Shown here: piece by piece, positions 18,543-27,815 of the stretch | Position numbering within the stretch: the first letter of the stretch is position 1 | How the letters are laid out: every line of letters begins with the position of its first letter | Made by a program: the position numbers and the translations under genes | Source of the DNA: Sphingobacteriales bacterium | GTDB taxonomy: Bacteria > Bacteroidota > Bacteroidia > Chitinophagales > UBA2359 | Direction of reading: 5' to 3' | Length of the DNA stretch: 64,000 nucleotides | NCBI GenBank assembly: GCA_016711295.1 | Contig: JADJTE010000011.1 | Span: 124,001 to 188,000, forward strand | The notes under the pieces: generated by a model | What the model saw: the letters and a program-made list of their open reading frames with translations, nothing else | What the model was told of the DNA's origin: nothing | The model's database searches: none

Positions 18543-18680
18543 AAAATATTTATATTTTTACTGCGCTACCACATGTTTAGACTTTCCAAATAATATGTAT
18601 ATGATTGCTTTCGTCAATACATATCAATTTCAAAAACTAAAAAATTCAGAACATTCTCTTAAACTTGTAAAACACGTCAC

Positions 18681-19133
18681 ATGACAACAATACAGATAAT
18701 AACAACCTGCCTGAGCCTGTTGGTAGGGCTTAATAGTAATGCCCAAAAGGCTACCGAAAAATCCGATTTTCAGCAAATAACCGAAACGCTCACAGATTAT
18801 ATTGAAGGGACTGCTAATGGCGAACCCGAAAGACTAAGACGGGCATTTCACCCAAATTTTAATCTATATACCGTAACTAAGGATAGCTTGTGGATACGAT
18901 CGGGGCAGCAATACATCGCTAACATCAAAGTTGGAGAAAAAAACAATAGAATCGGGCGCATAATAGCTATTGATTACGAAAAAGATGCAGCTACCGCAAA
19001 AGTGGAGATAGTGATGCCCAACTGCCGTATTTTTACTGATTATTTTTTGCTCTTGAAATATGAGGGCTCGTGGAAAATCGTACACAAGAGCTACACAGGG
19101 CGAGAGTGTCCAAAATGCGAAGAGAAAAAATGA
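18681..19133 (+). CDS. Secreted NTF2-like (lumazine-binding-type) protein
   Basis: 150 residues: a short signal peptide (ending about NSNAQ, residue 22) and one cone-shaped NTF2-like domain with TLTDYIEGTANGEPERLRRAFHP at its start and DYFLLLKYEGSWKIVHKSY at its end, the typical putative lumazine-binding/SnoaL-like layout. Substrate unknown. The tail CPKCEEKK carries two Cys. It ends about 120 bp before the first Rpn gene and is probably a separate unit. Confidence 0.8.
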   Translation: MTTIQIITTCLSLLVGLNSNAQKATEKSDFQQITETLTDYIEGTANGEPERLRRAFHPNFNLYTVTKDSLWIRSGQQYIANIKVGEKNNRIGRIIAIDYEKDAATAKVEIVMPNCRIFTDYFLLLKYEGSWKIVHKSYTGRECPKCEEKK

Positions 19134-19255
19134 CAATAAATATCAAACATTATTATGTTTGGTCATGTCGACTTTCACCCTACATTTTTGTCCAGCAATA
19201 ACAGTACTGCTACATTTGGTAAAAATACCCCTTATCGAAAGTAAAAAACTACAAA

Positions 19256-20190
19256 ATGCCCTCAAAGACCGCTATATCAATCCGTTTACCGATTTTGGGT
19301 TCAAGAAACTATTCGGCACCGAGCCGAACAAAGACCTATTAATCAATTTTCTGAACGAAGTAATTTTGCCACCCACCCAGCGTGTTGCCGACCTCAGCTA
19401 CCGCAGCACCGTGCGTACCTGGGGCAAACCGAATTGAACCGCAAAGCCATTTTCGATTTGTATTGCATCAGTTCTGACGGCGAGCGATTTATCGTAGAGA
19501 TGCAAAAAGCCAAGCAAAACTATTTCAAAGACAAGCGTATTTTATGCTACTTTTCCGATACAGGAGCAAGCGCAGACAGGCGATTGGAACTACCAATTAG
19601 CCGCCATCTATACGGTTGGCATCTTAGATTTTGTGTTTAGCGATGACGAATCAAACCATGCGTCAAGCAAGGAAGTAAGACATGAAGTAAAGCTAAAAAA
19701 CCAGAGATGCGAGGTGTTTTATGACAAGATGACCTTTATCTACTTAGAGATGCCCCATTTCACGAAAACCCTGCCCGAATTGGAGACGATTTATGATAAG
19801 TGGTTATACGTTTTGAAACATTTGCCGACCTTAACAGAACGCCCCGCCGCCTTGCAAGAGCGGGTATTTAAGCGATTATTTGAAGCCGCTGAGATAGCTC
19901 GTTTTACGTCCGAAGAAAAAGGTTTGTACGAAGCGAGCCTCAAATCGTATCGCGACCTCAAAAATGTGATTGATACAGCCTTTGACGAGGGCAAGATAGA
20001 AGGCAAGATAGAAGGATTGATTGAAGGAGAAGCTAAGGGCAAGATAGAAGGATTGATTGAAGGAGAAGCTAAGGGCAAGATAGAAATTGCTTTAAATTTA
20101 ATCAAGAAAGGCTTATCTATTGAATTAATTGGTGAGGTAACCGGTTTTTCACCACAAGAGATAAAAAAGCTTATAAATGATTTGGAGTAA
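19256..20190 (+). pseudogene. Rpn-family PD-(D/E)XK nuclease/transposase-like gene, copy 1 (frameshifted)
   Basis: Copy 1 of a tandem pair. The protein is spread over three frames: DRYINPFTDFGFKKLFG (to about 19395), KAIFDLYCISSDGERFIVEMQKA (about 19434-19530; the nuclease core with Asp and Glu-x-Gln-Lys), and the helical C-terminal part from about 19560. Breaks differ from those of copy 2: a lost C just after the ATG, extra bases in the GTGCGTACCTGGGG stretch and a lost base before AGCGTATTTT. The C-terminus has EG-rich repeats and ends in a stop codon formed by the inverted repeat of the element at 20187. Rpn proteins are known for RecA-independent DNA transfer and, in E. coli, phage defence. 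Confidence 0.85.
20011..20082 (+). repeat. Perfect tandem 36-bp repeat (two units) inside Rpn copy 1
   Basis: Two identical 12-codon units encoding EGLIEGEAKGKI. Because the unit is a multiple of three, slippage would lengthen or shorten the C-terminal helix without changing frame. The corresponding place in copy 2 has a single related unit, EGMIEGEAKGKM. Confidence 0.9.
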
Positions 20191-20338
20191 CTATTTAGGC
20201 TATGCGCCTTTTGTTTCGGTTCCTGTTTGTAGGTCGTATTTATTCCTGCCACTTAGATAAGTGAGTGACAAAAAAAGGGTATAAAATACTGCCAAATGCG
20301 CAAAATCTACACACAGAGCGCGATGCCTAAATAGTTAC
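20187..20338. mobile_element. MITE-like variant with the same ends but a different core (152 bp)
   Basis: The ends are GTAACTATTTAGGC / GCCTAAATAGTTAC, 14 bp perfect, and contain the 12 bp shared by the regular family. The interior has no similarity to the other seven copies. Flanks gatttgga and aaatatcg do not match. The element abuts Rpn copy 1 and its first bases provide that gene's last codon position and TAA stop. Confidence 0.7.
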
Positions 20339-20449
20339 AAATATCGTTATATTCAATAATACCACAGTTCGCTCTACATTTTCGTCCGGCAATGATAGTA
20401 CTGCTATGTTTTGTAAAAACACCCCTCATCGAAAGTAAAAAACTACAAA

Positions 20450-21352
20450 ATGCCCCTCAAAGACCGCTATATCAATCCGTTTACCGATTTTGGGTTCAAG
20501 AAACTATTCGGCACCGAGCCGAACAAAGACCTATTGATCAATTTTCTGAACGAAGTAATTTTGCCCCCAACCAGCGCGTTGCCGACCTGAGCTACCTCGG
20601 CACCGTGTATATGGGGCAAACCGAATTGAGACCGCAAAGCCATTTTCGATTTGTATTGCATCAGTTCAGACGGCGAGCGATTTATCGTAGAGATGCAAAA
20701 AGCCAAGCAAAACTATTTCAAGGACAGAAGCGTATTTTACGCTACTTTTCCGATTCAAGAACAAGCACAGACGGGCGATTGGAACTACCAATTAGCCGCC
20801 ATCTATACCGTTGGGATTTTAGATTTTGTGTTTAGCGAGGAGGAGGGTGGCAGCAGGTCAAGCAAGGAAGTGAGGCACGAAGTAAAGCTAAAAAACCAGA
20901 GATGCGAAGTGTTTTATGACAAATTGACCTTTATTTACTTAGAGATGCCCAATTTTACGAAAACACTGCCTGAATTGGAGACGATTTATGACAAGTGGCA
21001 CTATGTTCTGAAGCATGTACCGACCTTAGCAGAACGCCCTGCCGCCTTGCAAGAGCGAGTTTTTAAGCGATTATTTGAAGCAGCTGAGATAGCTCGTTTT
21101 ACGTCCGAAGAAAAAGGTTTGTACGAAGCGAGCCTAAAATCGTATCGCGACCTCAAAAATGTGATTGATACAGCCTTTGACGAGGGCAAAATGGAAGGGA
21201 TGATAGAAGGAGAAGCTAAGGGAAAGATGGAGGGCTTGATTGAGATGGTGCTTGAGATGTTTGCCAATGGTTTGCCGATGGCTCGAATTGCTAAAATAGC
21301 TAAACTATCTTTGGAACAAGTAAAAGAAATAATAGAGAATCATAAAAGATAG
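20450..21352 (+). pseudogene. Rpn-family PD-(D/E)XK nuclease/transposase-like gene, copy 2 (frameshifted)
   Basis: Nearly identical to copy 1 from the upstream region (about 20376) to about residue 240. Here the ATG reads directly into MPLKDRYINPFTDFGFKKLFG. Two breaks are visible: a lost C in the ACC(C)AGCGCG stretch near 20575 and an extra G near 20630. The last frame (from 20651) is open to the end. The final 35 or so residues (MVLEMFANGLPMARIAKIAK) are unrelated to those of copy 1. Length without indels would be about 300 residues, normal for the family. Real inactivation and assembly error are both possible. Confidence 0.85.
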
Positions 21353-21487
21353 CTGCTCCCCAATAACTCATTGATACTACGAATATACATATATTAGCAA
21401 ATAGATTAAGCAGCCATTATGGTATGTAAGAAGCGCGTTTATGTAAAATCAATAAAAATATATTAGTCACCAATTTAAGTATTAACA

Positions 21488-22564
21488 ATGGCATTAAAAT
21501 GTGGCATTGTAGGTTTGCCCAACGTCGGCAAATCTACCTTGTTTAATTGTCTATCCAACGCCCAAGCCTTAGCTGCTAACTATCCGTTTGCTACCATCGA
21601 GCCTAATATCGGCGTAGTCAATGTCCCCGACGACCGCCTCACCCAACTCACCCAATTAGTGCGCCCACAGCGCGTTGTGCCCACTACTGTCGAAATTGTC
21701 GATATTGCGGGCTTAGTGGCAGGTGCAAGCAAAGGCGAGGGGCTTGGCAACCAATTTCTGGGCAATATCCGCGATACGAACGCCATAGTACATGTCGTTC
21801 GCTGTTTTGACGATGATAATGTGGTACACGTCAATGGGCAAATCAATCCCGTGCGCGATAAAGAAATTATCGACCTTGAACTCCAAATTAAAGACCTCGA
21901 ATCAGTCGAGCGAAAAATGACGCGCCTCGAAAAACTGCTCAAATCGAATGATAAAGATGCCAAGCGCGGCATGGAGGTCTTAGCTATCTATAAAGAGCAT
22001 TTAGAGCAAGGCAAATCGGCACGCAACGCCCCCGTAGATCCCGAAGACCGCCGCTTTATTGATGATATAAACCTGCTTACCGCTAAACCCGTACTCTATA
22101 TGTGCAACGTAGGCGAAGCGCACGCCGCCACAGGCAACGCCTACACTGCCCAACTAAGCGAAGCCGTCAAAGGCGAAAATGCAGAAGTAATGATAGTATC
22201 GGCAGCAATGGAAGCCGACATAGCACAGTTGGACAGCTACGAAGAACGCCTCGAATTTTTGCCAGGCATCAGCAAACTCATTAGGTCGTGCTACAAATTG
22301 CTGAACCTGATTACCTATTTTACCGCAGGTGAAAAAGAAGTACGCGCTTGGACTATAGAACAAGGCACCAAAGCACCACAAGCGGCGAGTGTGATACATA
22401 CCGACTTTGAAAAAGGCTTTATTCGCGCCGAAGTAATCAGCTATGCCGACTATATTAAATACGGTTCGGAAAGCGCAGTCAAAGAAAACGGCAAATTTAG
22501 GGTCGAAGGCAAAGAATATGTCGTCAATGACGGCGATGTGATGCACTTCCGATTTAATGTCTAA
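21488..22564 (+). CDS. ychF: Ribosome-binding ATPase YchF
   Basis: Universally conserved Obg-family ATPase acting on ribosomes and in the oxidative stress response. 358 residues, full length. P-loop GLPNVGKSTLF (8-18), DIAGLVAGASKGEGLGNQFL (switch region), a coiled-coil arm around residues 130-175, the altered specificity motif region LYMCNVGE, and the C-terminal TGS domain with TYFTAGEKEVRAWTI and GDVMHFRFNV. One of the intact housekeeping genes here. Confidence 0.96.
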   Translation: MALKCGIVGLPNVGKSTLFNCLSNAQALAANYPFATIEPNIGVVNVPDDRLTQLTQLVRPQRVVPTTVEIVDIAGLVAGASKGEGLGNQFLGNIRDTNAIVHVVRCFDDDNVVHVNGQINPVRDKEIIDLELQIKDLESVERKMTRLEKLLKSNDKDAKRGMEVLAIYKEHLEQGKSARNAPVDPEDRRFIDDINLLTAKPVLYMCNVGEAHAATGNAYTAQLSEAVKGENAEVMIVSAAMEADIAQLDSYEERLEFLPGISKLIRSCYKLLNLITYFTAGEKEVRAWTIEQGTKAPQAASVIHTDFEKGFIRAEVISYADYIKYGSESAVKENGKFRVEGKEYVVNDGDVMHFRFNV

Positions 22565-22610
22565 TGTCTAACGTGATAAACACAATAACTTATCCCCATC
22601 AATACCGAAT

Positions 22611-23264
22611 ATGGCAGACCTCAAAAAAGACGAACATATTATTTTGGACACTAAACCCCATTGGGTTGGGCTTTTGGTGCCGTTTCTCGTAGCCTTGGCA
22701 ACGGTAGTGGTGGGGGCTTATTTTCAAGGATATACCTTTATCTTGACCTTGTTGGGCGTAGCATTCTTGTGTTACCGCATTGCCGAACATAATTCGCATA
22801 TTTGGGCTATCACCAATTTACGAGTTATAGATGAAAGCGGCATTTTTACCCGCCAATCTAAAGAATGTCCCTTGGACAAGGTGACAAATGTATCATGTAG
22901 CCAACACCTATTAGGGCGTATTCTGGGTTTTGGCGATGTCGAAATACAAACCGCTTCCGAAGGAATACTGAACTACATAGCCATTGCCCAACCTCGCGAT
23001 TTTTCCGACACTATCTTGCAGATGCAAGAAGCCTACAAAGGCGACCAACTGCGACAGCAAGCCCAAAAATTAGCCCAAGCTATGCAGCAACACAGCGACC
23101 AGCCCCTTCACACGACCACACAACATCAAAACAACGCGGTAGCTGTATCGCCCAAAATGGCGGATTATTTAGAATTAGAAAAATTGTTCGAGTTGCACCA
23201 AAAAGGCATCCTCAGTGAAGAAGAATATGCCGAACAAAAACGCAGAATCCTGAACAATCGCTAA
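22611..23264 (+). CDS. Bacterial PH-domain membrane protein with SHOCT tail
   Basis: 217 residues. Two membrane helices near the N-terminus (about 22-62) precede a bacterial PH domain of the DUF304 type (HNSHIWAITNLRVIDESGIFTRQSKECPLDKVTNV, then LGRILGFGDVEIQTAS). A Gln-rich linker leads to a C-terminal SHOCT motif (LEKLFELHQKGILSEEEY). SHOCT motifs commonly cap short membrane or secreted proteins. Function unknown. It is 46 bp downstream of ychF, probably cotranscribed. Confidence 0.85.
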   Translation: MADLKKDEHIILDTKPHWVGLLVPFLVALATVVVGAYFQGYTFILTLLGVAFLCYRIAEHNSHIWAITNLRVIDESGIFTRQSKECPLDKVTNVSCSQHLLGRILGFGDVEIQTASEGILNYIAIAQPRDFSDTILQMQEAYKGDQLRQQAQKLAQAMQQHSDQPLHTTTQHQNNAVAVSPKMADYLELEKLFELHQKGILSEEEYAEQKRRILNNR

Positions 23265-23326
23265 AAATTGTATCGCCAAGATTTCTACAGACTGCTAACG
23301 CATCCGAGCAATATCTTTACCATACC

Positions 23327-24295
23327 ATGGCACAAGACCAACCTATCCTGCCCAATATTGACATAAGTTTTGTGCTTCCCGTATATAATAGTGCCGAAAC
23401 TTTGTTCGAATTATACGAGCGCATAGCAGCGGTATGCCAATACAAATTGGGCTTATCGTTTGAAACAATATGGATAGACGATTATAGCCACGACGAGAGT
23501 TGGGAAGTTTTAACCCAATTACAAGCGCAATATCCACAAACCGTAACTGCTATTCGCCTATCAAAAAATTTTGGGCAACACAACGCCACCATCTGCGGCA
23601 TCGCCCAAGCACAAGGCAAATGTGTAGTAACGCTTGACGACGACCTGCAAATGCACCCCGAAGATGTGCCACAACTATACGCTATCTACCAAGTTCAAGG
23701 CTGCGATTTGGTCTATGGCGTGATGACCGAAGCCCAAAAAGGTATTTTACGCCGGTCGGTACGCAATTGGTTTGGTAAAATACAGCGGTGGGAGGGCAAA
23801 AACCGCGGGCGTGGGTCAAGTTTTAGACTATTAAGCCGCCAATTATGCCAAAAATTACTACGTAATGCACATGGATTTGTATTTATTGATGAGATATGCT
23901 TGTGGCATACCCGCAAAATTGCCTTTATTGAAGTACCCTTTTATCCAAGCCGCCGTCGGGTAGCACAATCGCGCTATGGATTAGGGGCTTTACTCAATTT
24001 ATCGTTTAGCCTTATCGTATTCTCGTCCAATTTGCCGCTGCGTTTGATGACCCTGCTCGGATTTTCGGCTTCGCTGCTCAGTTTTGTGGGCATTTTGGTG
24101 CTGTTGCTCCGAAAAATAGTCAAAAATGTACCTATGGGCTATACGTCTATCATGGTGGCTATCTGTTTCTCGACTGCTATTATTTTGTTTTGCCTGGGTG
24201 TAGTAGGCGAATACCTAAACAAAGTCTATCGGCTACAAAAACGTATGCCCCTATACAGCATCGACGAAATCAGAACTACGCCCGCCTTGGTATAA
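23327..24295 (+). CDS. Family 2 glycosyltransferase (DPM1/ArnC-like)
   Basis: 322 residues: an N-terminal GT-A domain (SFVLPVYNSAETLFELYERI; WIDDYSHDESWEVL; LSKNFGQHNA; VTLDDDLQMHPED with the metal-binding DxD) and two C-terminal membrane helices (about 235-260 and 270-295). This is the layout of polyisoprenyl-phosphate glycosyltransferases, which load a sugar on undecaprenyl phosphate for transfer across the membrane. No acceptor-specific genes are next to it, so the sugar is unknown. Confidence 0.9.
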   Translation: MAQDQPILPNIDISFVLPVYNSAETLFELYERIAAVCQYKLGLSFETIWIDDYSHDESWEVLTQLQAQYPQTVTAIRLSKNFGQHNATICGIAQAQGKCVVTLDDDLQMHPEDVPQLYAIYQVQGCDLVYGVMTEAQKGILRRSVRNWFGKIQRWEGKNRGRGSSFRLLSRQLCQKLLRNAHGFVFIDEICLWHTRKIAFIEVPFYPSRRRVAQSRYGLGALLNLSFSLIVFSSNLPLRLMTLLGFSASLLSFVGILVLLLRKIVKNVPMGYTSIMVAICFSTAIILFCLGVVGEYLNKVYRLQKRMPLYSIDEIRTTPALV

Positions 24296-24346
24296 TAAGC
24301 ATTAATTTATATATTTTATAATTCAACTTAAAATTTTTTCCACCCC

Positions 24347-25018
24347 ATGCAACGTATATTTATCGCTACACTACTCGGATTAAGCATCTGTATTTTATCG
24401 AGTTGTTTTACTATCAACGACCATATCGTGTTTAACCGAGACGGTTCGGGCAGCGTCAAAACTACTGTAGATATGAGCAGTATGATGCAGATGTTAGGCA
24501 TGTTTTTGCCCGATTCGCTCAAAGAAGATATGCAATTAGACAATATATTGAATAGCGATTTGTCGCAATATAAAAAAATAGCAGGCATCAGCAATGCCAA
24601 AATTGCATCGGACAAAGAATATAGCTATACCGTTTCTTACAATTTTTCCAATATAAAAGCCCTGAACCAAGCCGTTGCGCTCAACGAAAAAGATAGCAAT
24701 ATACCTGCTGGTTTTGGCGAAATGATGAAAACGCAATATAGTTTCAAAAAAGGTAAAATATCGCGCAATACCAGCATCGACCCCAGCCACTTAGAAACTG
24801 AGGGTATTAACATAGCCGAAAGTAAAGAAATGTTCCAATTTATGAACAGCCCTACGTATAATGTTACTTACCAATTGCCTAAAAACGTCAAAAAAATAGA
24901 CCTCAAAAACGAAAAAAGTACAGCGGTCAAAGACAAAAACACGGTGTCTATTAGCTATAATTTGCTCGATTTTTTAGAGGCGAAAGGCGAGGTCATGAAC
25001 CACAATATCAAGTTTTAA
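24347..25018 (+). CDS. Unrecognised lipoprotein
   Basis: 223 residues with a lipoprotein signal: a hydrophobic stretch and the lipobox LSSC with the modified Cys at residue 20. The mature part begins with a two-strand motif (HIVFNRDGSGSVKTTVDMSSM), followed by a Met-rich, then Lys-rich beta-strand-like region, and ends VMNHNIKF. There is no domain I can name. It is 51 bp after the glycosyltransferase and ends tail to tail with the hydrolase gene. Confidence 0.75.
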   Translation: MQRIFIATLLGLSICILSSCFTINDHIVFNRDGSGSVKTTVDMSSMMQMLGMFLPDSLKEDMQLDNILNSDLSQYKKIAGISNAKIASDKEYSYTVSYNFSNIKALNQAVALNEKDSNIPAGFGEMMKTQYSFKKGKISRNTSIDPSHLETEGINIAESKEMFQFMNSPTYNVTYQLPKNVKKIDLKNEKSTAVKDKNTVSISYNLLDFLEAKGEVMNHNIKF

Positions 25019-25041
25019 AGAGCCTGTCGCACAAACAAGGT

Positions 25042-25539
25042 TCATGCTTCATTGAGCAAATCGTCCAAAACGGGATTAAGCGCGGCATTGACTAAAAAAT
25101 GATTGCCCGATACGAGCCTGAATTGCGCTTGGTGCAAACCTTTGGCAAAAAAACGCCCTACCCAAGCGGGTACAATTTCGTCTCGGTCGCCAAACAGCAG
25201 GGTATACGGGCGTAGGCTGTTGGTTGAGGCATTGCTGTAGCGCGGTACATCTACTATAAATTGACGGATAGACAACCAAGTATAGTGCATACGCTGTCGC
25301 CGCCTTTCGGTTGCCAACAGTTTTCGGTTGAACCGATAAACGCTTTTAGGCAACAAACGCAACCACCGTGTCATACGCATAGCAGCAAATAATAGGGTGG
25401 GATAGCGAATATTGAACGATAGGAGGCGAATAATCCAAGCAGGAACAGTAAGGGCATTAAAATGGGATGTATCTTGATACCCGATGCAGCTATAATAAAT
25501 AGCGCGTCGAGGCGGTCGGCAAAGTCGGGCGCGATACAC
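25042..25539 (-). CDS. Alpha/beta hydrolase, C-terminal part (frameshifted gene)
   Basis: Supplies the cap region and the last third of the hydrolase: LLFGDRDEIVPAWV carries the acid residue (Asp) and VSGNHFLV the catalytic His. The frame becomes correct at about 25460 (FNALTVPAWIIRLLS); the first 25 or so residues are out of frame. One base in the ATTTTA stretch near 25460 joins it to the N-terminal part. Confidence 0.8.
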   Translation of the reverse strand: MYRARLCRPPRRAIYYSCIGYQDTSHFNALTVPAWIIRLLSFNIRYPTLLFAAMRMTRWLRLLPKSVYRFNRKLLATERRRQRMHYTWLSIRQFIVDVPRYSNASTNSLRPYTLLFGDRDEIVPAWVGRFFAKGLHQAQFRLVSGNHFLVNAALNPVLDDLLNEA

Positions 25540-25844
25540 ATCGCAAACCGCCCACCCATGCTATACCCCATCAAGGCAAATCGCCCTACCGATTCGGCTT
25601 CGCAAACAGCGGCGACGATGCCCGCTATGTCTGCCACGCCGAACAAGCGCGTAGCTGCCCAGCGCGTGCGCCCATGATAAGGCAAGTCGATGGAATAAAT
25701 GGTATATCGTTTGCCCAACGAGGGTTCGAGGGCACGGTATAGGGCAGCGCTATCGCCGTAGCCGTGTAGAGCTACAAGGGTTTGGCTGCCCGTACCGAAA
25801 CGAATATAGTGTATTTGCGCGTTTTGATAAATGAGGTAGGACAT
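25371..25844 (-). CDS. Alpha/beta hydrolase, N-terminal part (frameshifted gene)
   Basis: Start of an alpha/beta-hydrolase: LVALHGYGDSAALYRAL (oxyanion-hole HG), YSIDLPYHGRT, and the nucleophile elbow GYSMGG with Ser95. The frame is right to about residue 128 (SGIKIHPI). Complete protein is about 265 residues. Substrate unknown. Its ATG lies 3 bp past the stop of the ThDP enzyme gene, so the two are probably an operon with coupled translation. Confidence 0.85.
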   Translation of the reverse strand: MSYLIYQNAQIHYIRFGTGSQTLVALHGYGDSAALYRALEPSLGKRYTIYSIDLPYHGRTRWAATRLFGVADIAGIVAAVCEAESVGRFALMGYSMGGRFAMCIAPDFADRLDALFIIAASGIKIHPILMPLLFLLGLFASYRSIFAIPPYYLLLCV

Positions 25845-25847
25845 AGT

Positions 25848-27584
25848 TTATCCGAATACAAATCGCTTGACGGCACGCCCTAAAAATCGTACTTTCTGGT
25901 CTAAGGGCATACGCGCCAGACTCACTTCTACTACGCCTTTGGTGAGGCGTGTTTTCTGGCTATAATCCATCTTTACATCAACCAATACCGATTTGCCGCT
26001 CTTTCGCAGTGCCAAAGCCTCGTCCATTTTGGCAGACAACTCCAAATCGTTGTCGATACGTATATACTCGATACCCGCAACCATAGCGATACCCTTAAAG
26101 TTGATGTCGCTCAGTACCGTACAGGTTTTGCGGTTGAGGGGTATTTTTTGGAACTGCGCTATTTGCCCTAATTCGCCATCATTAAAAATAAACAGCAGTA
26201 CAGGTATGTCGTAGCGGCTGGCAGTGACGAGTTCTAAGCCCGTCATCAGCATCGCCCCGTCGCCCACAATGCCTATCACTTGTCGGTCGGGGTTATTGAG
26301 TTGGGCGGCGATAGTGCCGGGCACACAATATCCCATACAGTTAAAATCGGTCGGGGATATAAACGCGGCGGGCGCATTCACGTCCATCAATTCGCCTGCC
26401 AAAAAGGTATGGTGTCCGTCGTCGGCAACAACTATCACATCACTTGGCGTTTTGGATTGCAAAGCCCTGAAAAAAAGACCTGGTTGGACAGCATCGCTTT
26501 TGGGCTTTTTGAGCCATTCGGCATAATATGCTTGGTTTTTTTCTTGTAATACCTTACCTACATCTTGCCATTTCTGTTCGGCTTGGTGATTAGCTGCTAC
26601 AAGGGTTTGGTAGAGTTGCTGCAAAAAGTCGGCACCATCGGCTACCAAAGTGATAGTAGCTTGATAGTTTTTGTTAAATACTTCGGGGTTAATGTCTATA
26701 TGTATCAAATTTTTGGGTTGGTCTAAGGAATAGCTGGCAGTGGCTACCTCGCCAAACCGCGCACCTACGGTAAGCAGTAAGTCGTGTTGCTGCAAAGCCC
26801 ATTGCCCTGATGGTTTCGCGCCCCTACCTATGCCTGCACAGGTATAAAGCGGGTGGCTGTTCGGAAACGCGCTTTTGCCTTGCAGCGACGTAGCAACAGG
26901 AGCCGCCAGCAGTTCGGCAAGGCGTATAGCATAGTCGTAACCCTTGATAGCCCCCCAACCCAAGTAGAGCATCGGTTTTTTGGCTTGGCGCAGTGCTGCC
27001 GCGATTTTAGCTAAGACGGCGGGGTCTATGGTGGGTTTATTATTGGTAGCGCGATATGGCAGCATTTCATCTACTTCGCCCGTGTACATTTGTATATTGA
27101 CGGGTAGGTCGATAAATACGGGACCGGGTTGCCCGCTTATAGCAATATCATAGGCTTTGTAAATAGTGGGTATGACATCGCGGTGCGATTCGATTAGAAA
27201 CTGAGCTTTGGTAATGCCTTGTGTCAATACTAATTGGTCTATATCGTGTAGTTTGTAGTGCTGGGCTAAATCGCGGCGCACCCCACCCGATATAATCAAC
27301 ATGGCTATGCCATCTAAATAAGCCTCGCCTATACCACTCATGGCGTGCGTAAGCCCCGAAGCAGGTACAATCATCAGCGTACCGATGTGTTGAGAGGTGC
27401 GCGAGGTAGCGTCGCCCATAAAAGCAGCACCGCCTTCGTGCGTCACCAAAATAGGAGTTATTTGTTCGCTACTATTGAGTTGGTCGTATAGCTCGGTATT
27501 GTGCGTACCGGGTATGCCGTAGGTATATTGTACGCCTATCTGTTCGAGAGCGTATCGGGCTAATTCAGCACCTGTTTTTTTCAT
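25848..27584 (-). CDS. Thiamine-diphosphate-dependent enzyme (acetolactate synthase/pyruvate oxidase-like)
   Basis: 578 residues with the three classic domains. The ThDP-activating Glu is in THEGGAAFMGDA (about residue 50). The central domain has PMLYLGWGAIKG and LLTVGARFGEV. The ThDP/Mg2+ site is GDGAMLMTGLELVTA followed by NDGELGQIAQ (GDG...N motif). It resembles catabolic acetolactate synthases, pyruvate oxidases and benzoylformate-decarboxylase-like enzymes; the exact substrate cannot be fixed from sequence. No regulatory small subunit is adjacent, which argues against biosynthetic IlvB. The hydrolase follows at once. Confidence 0.88.
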   Translation of the reverse strand: MKKTGAELARYALEQIGVQYTYGIPGTHNTELYDQLNSSEQITPILVTHEGGAAFMGDATSRTSQHIGTLMIVPASGLTHAMSGIGEAYLDGIAMLIISGGVRRDLAQHYKLHDIDQLVLTQGITKAQFLIESHRDVIPTIYKAYDIAISGQPGPVFIDLPVNIQMYTGEVDEMLPYRATNNKPTIDPAVLAKIAAALRQAKKPMLYLGWGAIKGYDYAIRLAELLAAPVATSLQGKSAFPNSHPLYTCAGIGRGAKPSGQWALQQHDLLLTVGARFGEVATASYSLDQPKNLIHIDINPEVFNKNYQATITLVADGADFLQQLYQTLVAANHQAEQKWQDVGKVLQEKNQAYYAEWLKKPKSDAVQPGLFFRALQSKTPSDVIVVADDGHHTFLAGELMDVNAPAAFISPTDFNCMGYCVPGTIAAQLNNPDRQVIGIVGDGAMLMTGLELVTASRYDIPVLLFIFNDGELGQIAQFQKIPLNRKTCTVLSDINFKGIAMVAGIEYIRIDNDLELSAKMDEALALRKSGKSVLVDVKMDYSQKTRLTKGVVEVSLARMPLDQKVRFLGRAVKRFVFG

Positions 27585-27633
27585 GTCTTAATGCGATTTT
27601 AGAGGTATAATTAATGGTTTCTATTGTTTATTT

Positions 27634-27746
27634 GTAACTATTTAGCCTTGTAGGGGGAACTAATCGAATAGGCAGCGATGTCGGGCATTATTAGATAAGT
27701 ATTGCTCATTACCCCATACCCAAAACCCTACACCCCAAATATTTAC
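27634..27746 (+). mobile_element. MITE copy 4 (short form, 113 bp)
   Basis: Left end GTAACTATTTAG is perfect; the right end has decayed to CCAAATATTTAC. It is flanked by an exact 8-bp direct repeat, gtttattt, on both sides. It occupies the gap between the FAD dehydrogenase and the ThDP enzyme genes. Confidence 0.92.
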
Positions 27747-27815
27747 GTTTATTTTTAATAATTAAATTAAAAATTATTATTATGTAAAAATAAAAATTAT
27801 TATTTTCGAATAGAC

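Noticed and set aside
19256..21352. Rpn genes treated as an insertion sequence with its own ends
   Set aside because: No matching inverted repeats bracket either gene or the pair; the GTAACTATTTAG ends belong to the separate element at 20187.
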